Assembly: GCA_905220665.1 (NCBI GenBank)
Contig: CAJNAR010000162.1
Location: 62,001 to 126,000 of the forward strand
DNA from: Albugo candida
Lineage: Eukaryota; Oomycota; Peronosporomycetes; Albuginales; Albuginaceae
Direction of reading: 5' to 3'
DNA: 64,000 bases
In this document: positions 1 to 8,576 of the stretch, one piece after another
Layout of the letters: each line of letters begins with the position of its first letter
How positions within the stretch are numbered: position 1 is the first letter of the stretch
Notes under the pieces: model-generated
Told to the model about the DNA's origin: nothing
The model's input: the letters and a program-made list of their open reading frames with translations, nothing else
Databases searched by the model: none
Position numbers and translations under genes: made by a program

Positions 1-1116
1 AATTGTTGGAGACTCGATTCGTAAAAATACCGTGACTCATTGGTGTCTGAATGCGATATCGAGCTGCTGCGACTTCCAAAACACGCTGGCTTGACTCAAC
101 ATCACGTCGGCTATCTTGTGCAACCTTTTTTTCAATGGTTTGAAGCTGTTTCTTGATTTTCGTCTTCCAACATTCCCACATTTTACCGGGATTCGAAGTT
201 GTCCGTAACTGGTTGAGCACCAAATTCGCTTCCAATTTGATTGCTTCGACAACTTTAGGATATTCAAATAATCGTAATGAACATTTCCAATATCCTCGTC
301 CCGGAGATTGAGTTGGATTTGCAAAAGTTACTTTTTGTGCCAGATCATCTCCCGCATGTCGTGGACGAAAATACTCATAGGTTTTGTATACCATATTGAA
401 TAGCTCTTCCGACATGCAGATATAATCTAATCGATTCTTGCGCGGTAATGGTCCTGTAAATACTTTTTCAGTCGGATGTTGGATTCGCCGAGCGTCCACA
501 ACACCCAAATTTGAAAGCCATTTCAAACACGCTAATCGACTTGGTTCGTGTCGAATTGTTCCACTCGAAGCATCGATAGCTGAATCGAGTGGCGTGTTGA
601 AATCACCAAATACGATATGTGTTGCGGTCGATTCGAAAGTGTGGAAAGCAATAACTCATAAAAACCCACTCGTTCCTCGGCCTTGACCGGTGCATATACA
701 TTGTGAATATACACCGGTGCATCGTGAATGAGAAGACGCAAAACCAAATAACGATTTCGAATGCTTCGTTCGGTGAGTTCTTCAGCTGTTGAGTAACCGG
801 GAAAGTCCGAACGAAGAATTGTCATGACGCCGCCACTGCGGTTTTGAGTCGGATGTAGAAATGCACTGTTGTGATCATTGACAAACATTTTGTGCTGCAT
901 TTTTGAGGATAATAAAAACTGAAATGAGTCCAGTTGGTTGTGATCGTGAAACTTGGTTTCTTGAACACAACAAATGGAGTGTTGTGATAGGATGTGGTCG
1001 ATAAAAAGATGACCATTTTTATGAATTCCATTAACATTCACCGTGAGTGCTGAGATATTGTTCCACGTTGGAATAATCGAGGAGCCCTTAGCATTCACGC
1101 TGAAGTGGACCGGCAA
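1..1116 (-). pseudogene. LINE ORF2 fragment: AP-endonuclease domain, frameshifted, cut by window edge
   Basis: The frame from 1116 reads an endonuclease/exonuclease/phosphatase fold: the QETK block with the catalytic glutamate, SGGVMTIL, and HNVYAP. This frame ends at 532. The continuation is in another minus-strand frame: GDFNTPLD (the Asp/Asn metal and substrate residues) and RLDYI, then an open stretch reaching the left edge. The two frames meet near 605-612, so one base appears to be missing there. In LINEs this domain nicks the target DNA to prime reverse transcription. The frame break argues that the copy is inactive unless it is an assembly error. The start was chosen as the first ATG, which overlaps the end of ORF1. 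Confidence 0.85.
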
Positions 1117-3595
1117 TCAACCTCATTTCACCATCTTCTTTTGAGAGGTGAAGTGTTGCTTTCTCTTCAGGGAAAAAACTGAGATTGACTGAGAGCTCGC
1201 CGATATCGCCACAGAGAAGTCCTTGCCATTTACCACCAAACCATTGCGACCAACACTTTATGCCCACGTCGGAGCGTAACAACAAGATAAGCACATTGAT
1301 GGGGAGTAAACGACAATGGTGACCCGGAATCCAGATCACTGGTCTATCGGTGAGATAGTGGATCCAGTGATCGTTTGTGTAAAATGTCGGGGCAGTAGAC
1401 ATAAATAACAATTCCAATAATGCGAGAGCTTTGGTCGCCCGAGTCAAACCGTGAACAGTGTCCGGCACTGACCTCCACCAAGGCATCACTTTCTCGAACA
1501 ATACAGCTCTCTTGGAGGGAACTTTTCCACCAACGTGGCGATTCCATCGCGTCGTAAATGTGACATCTTCGCCGAGATTGTGCGCTGCAAAAACGCGATT
1601 GATGAGAAGTAGATGTGCTACTTCGTCCAACGCAGGATCATTCGACTCCATGCATGAAATAAGCACCCCATGCATGGTGATGGGATGATCTAATGCTGCC
1701 CGGATGATTTGGTCCGGGTTAGTACAAAATTGTACCAGCCTACGCACATGTGGGATGCACGCATCGGCTTGGACCAGCTTGTCCGGTCGAAGCTGGTGGA
1801 GTGCATTTTTGGAATCTATTTCCATGAGCTCTCCGATTTCACCAATTCGAGTTGGTCGCTCTGCTTTTTCCACCGTTGTATGACGCTTCTTATAAAAGTG
1901 TGCCGCCTCTTTCGAAGTGGCTACCTCTTTTGGCATCCGTGCTTTCACGGGAATAATTTGAATGCGATTGCCATGCGCCGGATTGGCAACCGCTTGAACT
2001 TCTTCGACATCCACCTCCATGGTTGCGAGCACAGCAAAGTAATTGCTGGTCGCCAACGTTGGGAGCGCACGAGGTGGTGCATTGGAAACCATTTGGTCGA
2101 ACGGCTCAGTTCGATTACGCTTTCCTCGCGTCCATGCCAACTGCATGTATGTGTCACCATCCTTCTCCACCCGTGGATGGGAAGATGATTGACTTTTTAA
2201 ATGTAGGATGGGGGGAGTGGTCTGTGATAAGTCTGGTGACCCTGGTGGTGAGATAGAGGGAGGACTGTTGAGCTCCAACGAAATTTGGTCGGAATTTTTT
2301 CGCTCCGGTCGCCTCGTCTCCAATTCCTGAATTTGAATTGGCTTCTCCACCTTTTTTGGGACCACCACGACTGCCGATGGCGCGGTTGTTTGTTTTTGTT
2401 TTTCTTGTTGCGGTTTTGCTTGTTTTTGATTCTGAGGTTGAGTGTGAGTTGTGTTTGGTTGTTTTGTGTTTTTCTTTTTGTTTTCCTTTGGTTGTTGCCG
2501 TGTTCCCGTGTATATTGCAGCACCCAAATCCAAGCAGTAAGGACCACGTTGACCAAAACGTGGTCGTTCCGTTGGAATAGGAGCATTCTTACCCCGTACT
2601 GGGTAGAGCTGTTTGTCGTAAGCGATTTGTTCAATCACTTTACCAACTCTAACTAGTTGTTGGGGACACGTTGAGCAGCCAAAGTAGACTCTCCAAGTCG
2701 ACATTACCACCTCTTTGGTTGGAACCGTCTCGCGAAAGGTGTCATACACCACTTGACACCCGAGTTGGTGAAGAGCACGGAGAATGTTGTTCCGTTCTTC
2801 CTCCACGCCTACGCCGAAAACATCGAGGTAGTACTTTGTTTCAAGAGTATCAAACTCCCGAAAAAAGTACTTCTCCCCAAGGATAGTCACCGGCTGACAC
2901 TCCAACTGTTGGCAGGCATCCGCTGTGGTGACCATCACTCTGATGTTTCCCCCAGGCATTTTGGACACCTGAGCGATTGACCGGCTCTCCAGTAGGCTTT
3001 CAAAAACCGGATTACCGTGGTCTCGCATCAGGGATGTTAGTATTTTTCCATTTGGAGTACGGGTCAAGGACTGGCCCGTCTCCAAGACCATCGGGAAGGT
3101 TGCTTTCCGGATTTGGAAAGGTCTTGCTGCTTCCAATTTAGCAGACAGAACCGACCAATCCGGGTGCTCCCCATCAGCATATAGCTGCAATATAGCCTCG
3201 ATATCCGAGGCTTTCGGCTTTGCGAGCTCTACGCGAAATTTCGCTCGAGCTCTAGCCTGGTCCTTACGCAAGGACTCCTGCGACTTGATTATTTCTGCCA
3301 AAGTGGGACCTTTGGTGTCGTCCACACTTTCAGTTGCAGTTGCCTTTTGGTCACCCTGTGACGGGGCAACGACAGTACCGCTTGTACCACCGGTACCACA
3401 TCCTACACCGGTAGTACCGGTATTACCCTGTACCGTCAAACAGGGGGTGGGGGTACTTTCCACGTCATCACATAGGGGTGATGACTCATCAACAATCATG
3501 CAATCACTCAAGGCTGGGTGACTCATGAGGGTTGCCACGTCACTACAAGTGGACGCTAGCACCCTTGGTTGTGTCGATATGTCGACTTGAACCAT
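1088..3595 (-). CDS. LINE ORF1 (gag-like nucleic-acid-binding protein)
   Basis: An intact 835-residue reading frame directly upstream of the LINE endonuclease frame. The N-terminal third is Thr/Gly-rich, the middle (about residues 150-350) is a folded-looking stretch with a GCSTCPQQLVRVG segment, and residues ~360-450 are a Q/K/N-rich low-complexity linker followed by Pro/Ser-rich sequence. I see no CCHC zinc knuckle of the kind found in many LINE ORF1 proteins. The function (RNA packaging in the retrotransposition particle) is inferred from position, not from a domain. It starts at the ATG at 3595, about 90 bases from the adjacent tRNA gene. Its integrity contrasts with the frameshifted ORF2. 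Confidence 0.75.
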   Translation of the reverse strand: MVQVDISTQPRVLASTCSDVATLMSHPALSDCMIVDESSPLCDDVESTPTPCLTVQGNTGTTGVGCGTGGTSGTVVAPSQGDQKATATESVDDTKGPTLAEIIKSQESLRKDQARARAKFRVELAKPKASDIEAILQLYADGEHPDWSVLSAKLEAARPFQIRKATFPMVLETGQSLTRTPNGKILTSLMRDHGNPVFESLLESRSIAQVSKMPGGNIRVMVTTADACQQLECQPVTILGEKYFFREFDTLETKYYLDVFGVGVEEERNNILRALHQLGCQVVYDTFRETVPTKEVVMSTWRVYFGCSTCPQQLVRVGKVIEQIAYDKQLYPVRGKNAPIPTERPRFGQRGPYCLDLGAAIYTGTRQQPKENKKKNTKQPNTTHTQPQNQKQAKPQQEKQKQTTAPSAVVVVPKKVEKPIQIQELETRRPERKNSDQISLELNSPPSISPPGSPDLSQTTPPILHLKSQSSSHPRVEKDGDTYMQLAWTRGKRNRTEPFDQMVSNAPPRALPTLATSNYFAVLATMEVDVEEVQAVANPAHGNRIQIIPVKARMPKEVATSKEAAHFYKKRHTTVEKAERPTRIGEIGELMEIDSKNALHQLRPDKLVQADACIPHVRRLVQFCTNPDQIIRAALDHPITMHGVLISCMESNDPALDEVAHLLLINRVFAAHNLGEDVTFTTRWNRHVGGKVPSKRAVLFEKVMPWWRSVPDTVHGLTRATKALALLELLFMSTAPTFYTNDHWIHYLTDRPVIWIPGHHCRLLPINVLILLLRSDVGIKCWSQWFGGKWQGLLCGDIGELSVNLSFFPEEKATLHLSKEDGEMRLIAGPLQREC

Positions 3596-3686
3596 TGTTT
3601 TCGAGAGGAAGGAGATGAAAAAGGTTGTTTTTTCGAGTTGTTTTTACTAAATTGGCGGTTACTTAGTAGCCGGCAAATTGAGAAGT

Positions 3687-3770
3687 CCGAGTGTAGCTCA
3701 GTTGGTAGAGCGATTGACTGTAGTGTACACCGATATCAATTGGTCGCTGGTTCGATTCCGGCCACCCGGA
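3687..3770 (+). tRNA. tRNA-Tyr (GTA) with an 11-nt intron
   Basis: The sequence folds as a tRNA: acceptor CCGAGTG/CACCCGG, D-arm GCTC..GAGC, anticodon stem ATTGA/TCAAT with loop C-T-G-T-A-G-A, five-base variable loop and T-arm GCTGG-TTCGATT-CCGGC. The anticodon is GTA (Tyr). Eleven bases (TGTACACCGAT) interrupt the loop after position 37, the canonical site of eukaryotic pre-tRNA introns, and tRNA-Tyr is a classic intron carrier. The acceptor stem has one A-C mismatch at the fourth pair. TTTT at 3773-3776 can end Pol III transcription. A long A-rich tract follows at 3784-3807. Functional tRNA is most likely; a decayed or retroposed copy is possible. Confidence 0.85.
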
Positions 3771-4182
3771 AATTTTGTACACGGAAAAAAAAAAAAAAAG
3801 AAAAAATTGTTTTTCAAAACCCCAAATCTTTTATAATAATGTAAAAGCAATTCAATTGGAGTTTACAGCATAAGGAAGTTCGTGACTAGCTTGTGAGGCA
3901 CTTCGAGGATTATCCTGATGTGGATTTCTTCCTCATCAGATATGCGTAACAGTGCTCATTGGTTTCATATGATTGAGAAATCAACAAATAAATAAATCAG
4001 CTGAAAAAAAGGACAACACTTGGCGGATGTACATCCTAATATGCTTTTTTCCTTTTGTTTTTCAACCATGCATGGTAGAATTGCTTTTTCGGTCGGGTTA
4101 GTCATCTTCTATCATATATAGGCTATCAAGCATTCATTCGTAGCGTCGGAAACAACACTAATTGAGAGCTTGTCAACATTTA
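3771..4182. other. Non-coding spacer between tRNA-Tyr and the Mutator-like element
   Basis: About 400 bases of AT-rich sequence. It opens with a pure/near-pure A tract (3784-3807). I see no reading frame or RNA gene in the rest. Confidence 0.6.
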
Positions 4183-4290
4183 CAATTTATAAATATTTGG
4201 TGGGGATTATAAGAGAAAATATACCAATTTGATAAATAAATAAAAAATATATACCAGGGCTGTATACTATACCCACGGATATACACAATA
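4183..4290 (+). repeat. MULE left terminal inverted repeat
   Basis: This pairs with 6082-6178 in inverted orientation. The core TACCAGGGCTGTATACTATA matches the right copy with two substitutions, and a second block, ACGGATATACACA, matches exactly. The outer half is more diverged. Confidence 0.8.
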
Positions 4291-4549
4291 CACATTTTAA
4301 TACCAGCGATATAATGCGAGGACGAAGAACAGCAAAGTAGCAGCAGCAGCAGCTTCTTCGAGAACAGGGTTTATGCCAATAAGAATGATATAATTCAAGC
4401 AGTAATTGAATACAGCCGAGAATGTAACCGTCCGTTTCGTGTGGTGTCAAGTGACAAACGGCATTATAAAGCAGTGTACACACAACAGGGCTGTTTCTTC
4501 GTTATGCAGTTTGCCTTTTCGTGAGCATTCAGCCCTCCAAAGAAGTTTG

Positions 4550-5993
4550 ATTTGCACTCCTGTGAAGTATCCAAATCGTCAAAGCCGTCTCGTAGATATA
4601 CAACTGCAAATCAAATTGCTTTAAATCCTGCAGTCAAAGATATGGCCATAATATCCGATAGGAAAGTGACTCCCGTGATGATCCAAACGAAGTTGAGGAA
4701 CGAAGGGATTTCCGCCACATATATGAACTGTGGTGAAGCACTCAAAAAGTTGAAGCTTGAGTTATACGGATGTGATATTGAGCAATGCAGCTCCATTCCT
4801 ACATGGCTGCACTAAACATTCGAGGCCACGAAGCCAAGCTCAAAATCGTAGATGATGGATTCATGCGGTTGAGTATCATTTCCGTGAAGGGCTCCAAGCA
4901 TATAAGTCATACAGTGAGCGTGGGATATCCGTGGACGGCACATTCATAAAAACATCAATCGGTGGGGTACTTCTTGTTGCGTGCTTTCGAAATGGAAACA
5001 ACGAGATGCAAATTATCGGAGCTGGGCTCGTGTCGGTAGAGAATGAAGATATTAGGAGCTGGTTTCTGAAGCTCCTACTCTCTCACCTCCATCCATACCC
5101 TGTATTCGTGATACCCGATAGAGACACGGGACTTACTTATGGAAGCTATGCTTATATCGGCACTAGAACTTTCAACAGAAAATACAAGTCCAAGCTGTTG
5201 AAGAATTTGGCGTGGATATTGGCTCTTTCACGGACAACGGTGGAGTACGAGAAGGCGAAGGCGAATATCGCCAATTTGAACAGCAGTGCGCTGGTGTGGC
5301 TAACTCACCATGTCCAAGATACAACACTTTGACATCAAACAACGTGGAGGCGGTAAACAGCGTGTCGAAGGGAATTCGGACTCTTCCTATCATCGACTGC
5401 TTAATGGGAATCGAACGTTACGTGGCGTTCAAGTGGGCTGAAAATATCGGCAAAGTGAAAGGCTGGGGAGTACTAACTCCATATGCATCACGAAAGTTGG
5501 ATAAAACAATGGCCGCTGCGAGGTGGGGTGAAATTGATGAATGCTCGAACTGTTGCTACATCGTCGCAATCCTCTCAGGGGTGGGGAGTATTCCGGTTAA
5601 ATTTGCAGTTCAATTCCGCGATGAAGTTGTGCGATGCTCGTGTGGTTGCTTCGAAGATGTTGGCTCGCCTTGCATTCATGCATTACTAGCATTGAATCAT
5701 TCCAGGAAATTGCCCAACATGGTCACGTATTTTCATGACTCCTGGAATCATAGACGTTTTCGGCCGCCTGTTCTGAGAGATTTGACGATGTCATAATGCC
5801 AATCGTGCTGAAAAATGATCTCACAAGAGGTGTGTGCGACGCTCCATCTATGATGAGAAAAAAAGGGCGTCCAAAGAGGAAGCGGATTCCATTGCAACAA
5901 GCTACTGAGAAAATGCAAAAGCGCCGAACGAGATATGCAATGTGTAACCATTTTGGCCATAATCGTAGGACCTTTCCAATAAGGGACGCATAA
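4550..5993 (+). pseudogene. MULE transposase remnant with SWIM zinc finger
   Basis: Coding sequence is spread over at least three frame segments. Segment 4552-4815 is the N-terminal region. Segment ~4931-5332 has the MULE catalytic start (DGTFIKT, then VACFRNGNNEMQIIGAG and a second Asp in IPDRDTGL). Segment 5212-5796 has NNVEAVNSVSKGIRTLPI, where a MULE transposase reads a target-like helical region, and ends in a SWIM zinc finger, CSCGCFEDVGSPCIH. After a stop, 5796-5993 encodes a basic AT-hook-like KKGRPKRKRI and a degenerate zinc knuckle (CNHFGHNRRTFP, missing cysteines). Frameshifts and stops make it non-functional. Mutator transposases cut and paste DNA between TIRs such as those found here. 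Confidence 0.85.
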
Positions 5994-6081
5994 TTCTATG
6001 CTTCCTAATCCATACTACATAATGCGTCATTGATCAGAGGTTTTTCATCCAAGACTGGGTTTTCCTCTTTATAATCCTAGG

Positions 6082-6178
6082 CCTGTGTATATCCGTACGT
6101 ATAGTATACATCCTTGGTATGTATTTTTTTATTTATTTGTTGAAAGGTACTAATATCCCGACAACTTATTTTTGAATT
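6082..6178 (-). repeat. MULE right terminal inverted repeat
   Basis: Inverted copy of 4183-4290. It also carries the outer motif GTTGTCGGGATAT (reverse strand), which reappears at 8369-8381 in an unrelated-looking tandem repeat. Confidence 0.78.
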
Positions 6179-6237
6179 ACAACATGCCTAGTTGAATTAT
6201 CACACTCACAGCTTCTTCTTTTTTGCAAAAATACATA

Positions 6238-6283
6238 CGGTGCATGACACTTAAAACCAGCAAACCCTGATTTTGAATGGCCC
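6238..6283 (+). repeat. Left terminal inverted repeat of the Tc1/mariner-like element
   Basis: It matches 7642-7679 in inverted orientation, including GTGCATG.CACTTAAAACCAG and a terminal TGGCCC block. TA precedes it. Confidence 0.8.
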
Positions 6284-6484
6284 ATTTTCGGATCATTTTA
6301 CCCTATAATGTTGCCGCTGCTGATTGGCTAAAAGTACATCATAAACAATCGTCCTTGCCCAGACCTAGGCTCAGTCATCGCCACTGACTACTTACCCGCA
6401 TGAAACCTCAACCATCAACCTACATTCCGACAAATATCGTACAATTATGCCTCGCCTAACAAATTTAAAAAGGCAGATGCGGGA

Positions 6485-7405
6485 ATGAGAGAGGTCAAGC
6501 GCGCCAAAACCGATAACACATCAGGCACTCATATGTCTACTGATAGCATTTCTGGAGAGGCACTGCATGTTTCAGAGGGCAATGATGACGAAAATTTCGA
6601 CTTCGCATCTGTTGAAGCAAATATTGGAAGAGCCTATCAAGCAGCTGTTATAGCTCTACCGTTACCAGGATTAAACCATAACAGGCCAATCCAATATACA
6701 GGTGGTGCACATCGAACTCAAAGACGGAAAAGAGACGAACTGAAGAAGGCTGAGCAAAGACTGGTAAAGCCGAGCAAACCGACGACTTGCAATTCTTTCT
6801 TATCTTCAGCTGGTAAAATTTGGATATGCGCGAATATTAGCTAGCACACTTTGGCAACACTCTGTCTAGAGGGCGAAGAATTGACTTTGTCGCTGACAAA
6901 ACGCTCCGTGGTCAGGCAAAGGTACTGAAAGTTGTACTGGAGGAACGTGGGCTGTGGGAACCTGGCCTGAAGGCGCAATGCAAAATATGTCCTGTGGATA
7001 GTGCAACCTGCTGCGCCAGAAAAAAATTTGCCAATCAGTCAGACTTCAAAGCACAAGTAGGAATGATACAGGAGCGAATTGTTGCCGCCTGGTCATCAAG
7101 TGATATTTTACACAAAATTTTTATGCGAGCTCAACTACATCGAAAACTTTTGGGCAGCCGCTAAGCGATACGCTAGAAAACACTGCGATTACACTTGGAG
7201 AAATTTACTGGTAACAGTTCCAGCTGCCTTGGCATCTGTTCCAGTGGACGAGATATGTCGACACTCACGAAAAGCTTTGCGATACATGGACGTTTACCGA
7301 AAAGGTCTCACCGGAAAAGAAGCAGAGTATGCGGAGAAAAAGTACACATCCCACCGACGTGTACCCAATTCTGTTTCGATGGATGTGGGTGTTATGACAA
7401 GATAA
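6485..7405 (+). pseudogene. DDE transposase remnant (DDE superfamily endonuclease of the IS630/Tc1 type)
   Basis: Three pieces are visible. 6485-6844 is an N-terminal region ending in the RTQRRKRDELKKA block. About 6860-7080, in another frame, reads LRGQAKVLKVVLEERGLW followed by a Cys-rich CARKKF. 7079-7405, shifted again, carries HQVIFYTKFLCELNYIENFW and AAAKRYARKHCDYTWRNL. The CELN(F/Y)IE.FW block contains the last acidic residue of the DDE/D triad in this family, which is common in fungi and oomycetes. The central catalytic segment is missing, and there are frameshifts near 6845 and 7080. Confidence 0.82.
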
Positions 7406-7641
7406 GTAGCACCTTTTATTGACAGTTTCCTACAAAACTTATATTATTCATCGAAACATAATACTATCTTGCGAAAAGTATAGCGGCCAAAATTCAGACG
7501 ACTTTGCACCGCTACTGCTCCATGAAAAGTTGAGATAATAAAATCCGAGACTTGTGAAGGGAAGCTTCGAGCATGCTCTTTGTTGCAAAGGCTTGTTTTC
7601 TGTGTAATTTGTATTTTGGCCAAGCCTTAGCGATTCTTGCA

Positions 7642-7679
7642 GGGCCACTAAAGTTGCTGGTTTTAAGTGACATGCACTT
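7642..7679 (-). repeat. Right terminal inverted repeat of the Tc1/mariner-like element
   Basis: Inverted copy of the left end, followed by the TA target duplication at 7680-7681. Confidence 0.8.
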
Positions 7680-8183
7680 TACATGATTTTACATTTTTAA
7701 CTAATGACATCCATGCACACCCTAAGTTGTTGCTCCAACAGCTCCAATCGAGAATTATTTGTGGTTGGCTAATACACAGAATGTTTCATCTGTGATAGGC
7801 TATTACTCTGACAATTTCCATTTGACACATAGCATTTGAGTATCGGACACAGGGAAAGGCAGGTGCAGCAATTGCGAAAAATCAGCCATAACAAGCGGTC
7901 TTGCGGAATTCCGGTTACAAGGTTAGATTCAGAACAAGCTTTGGTGAAAAAAAACTAGACATTTTTCCTCCATAGAATTATTTCTCAACACATTTTACCT
8001 TCGGCCGTTAGTGTATAATAACTTTTGCATCTTTACGAGGCATGATAGCTTAACAAACTGGCAATGAATCGTCTACTAGTGATGAGTGTTAAGCTCAGTT
8101 GAAGGTATCTTTTTATACTAGAATTAGCCTTAGACGTAAATAAGTTCTATTCGTTGAAAATGTAACTTATTCATTTTTCAAAA
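7680..8183. other. Spacer without recognisable genes
   Basis: About 500 bases of AT-rich sequence with frequent stops in all frames. I see nothing beyond the flanking element end. Confidence 0.6.
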
Positions 8184-8400
8184 ACGTTGTGGGAGTAATA
8201 ATTTAAGTGGGCATAACGTAATCTAAATTACGAATATATGTAATTCTAAAAAAAGGTGTCAGGATATCAAAACCACTAATTATTTCTCCAAAGAGTTGTG
8301 GCAAAAATACTCTAAGTAGGCATGATGTAATCTAAAATGAAAAATAAAAAGTTTATTATAGAAAGAAGTTGTCGGGATATCAATATCCTTTATCAAATTG
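8184..8400 (+). repeat. Two-unit diverged tandem repeat (~109 bp unit)
   Basis: Unit 1 (8184-8292) and unit 2 (8293-8400) share ordered blocks: GTTGTGG at the start, then TAAGT(G/A)GGCAT(A/G)A(C/T)GTAATCTAAA, then G(T)TGTC(A/G)GGATATCAA. Unit 2 also carries AAGTTGTCGGGATAT, identical to the outer part of the right MULE inverted repeat. This suggests that the repeat derives from a transposon terminus. Confidence 0.65.
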
Positions 8401-8504
8401 GAATATATTTTTTATAATCCCTATTTAGTGTCCTCCAAGACTGCCGAAAAACTGTGCTGTACAAGATAAGGGTTGGAATTCTTGGTAACATGTACAAAAT
8501 TATA

Positions 8505-8576
8505 TAGCACTTGTTGGTCTCGATCCAACGACCTTTGGGTTATGAGCCCAACACGCTTCCTCTGCGCCAAAGTGCT
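8505..8576 (-). tRNA. tRNA-Met (CAT), elongator type
   Basis: This 72-nt cloverleaf has a perfect seven-pair acceptor (AGCACTT/AAGTGCT), discriminator A, anticodon stem TTGGG/CCCAA with loop CTCATAA, and T-arm GTTGG-ATCGAGA-CCAAC. The anticodon CAT gives methionine. The gene lacks an intron. TTTT about 10 bases downstream (8497-8500 on the plus strand as AAAA) can serve as the Pol III terminator. A TATATAAG sequence immediately precedes the 5' end. An identical copy lies at 18937-19008 in the opposite orientation. Confidence 0.93.

Larger units (their letters stand above)
1..3600 (-). mobile_element. LINE (non-LTR) retrotransposon, 5' two-thirds
   Basis: Two overlapping reading frames on the minus strand have the layout of a non-LTR retrotransposon: a long ORF1 (gag-like) followed by an ORF2 that opens with an AP-endonuclease domain. 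The ORF2 start (1116) lies 29 bases inside the ORF1 end (1088), a common translational coupling in LINEs. The reverse transcriptase must lie to the left of the window and is not seen. The 5' end cannot be fixed; ORF1 begins at 3595 and a tRNA gene begins at 3687, so at most about 90 bases of 5' UTR remain. ORF2 is frameshifted, so this copy is probably dead. Confidence 0.85.
4183..6178 (+). mobile_element. Decayed Mutator-like DNA transposon (MULE) with long terminal inverted repeats
   Basis: A broken MULE transposase is framed by inverted repeats of about 100 bp. The best-conserved part is TGTATACTATAC followed by ACGGATATACACA: left at 4261-4287, right in reverse complement at 6084-6110. 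Similarity continues outward through the A/T-rich ATAAATAAATAAAAAA block and a GG(G)GAT(A)T block. Long TIRs are typical of MULEs. The exact ends and the 8-11 bp target duplication could not be fixed because the outermost bases have diverged. Confidence 0.8.
6238..7679 (+). mobile_element. Tc1/mariner-like (IS630 superfamily) element, internally deleted
   Basis: A 1,442-bp unit is bounded by near-identical inverted ends: left GGTGCATGACACTTAAAACC from 6239 and right, in reverse complement, AGTGCATGTCACTTAAAACC from 7678 inward. Both ends are flanked by TA (6236-6237 and 7680-7681), the target duplication of Tc1/mariner elements. It encloses N- and C-terminal parts of a DDE transposase, but the middle that should hold the first catalytic aspartates is missing, so the copy could move only with help from a full-length relative. 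Confidence 0.8.
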
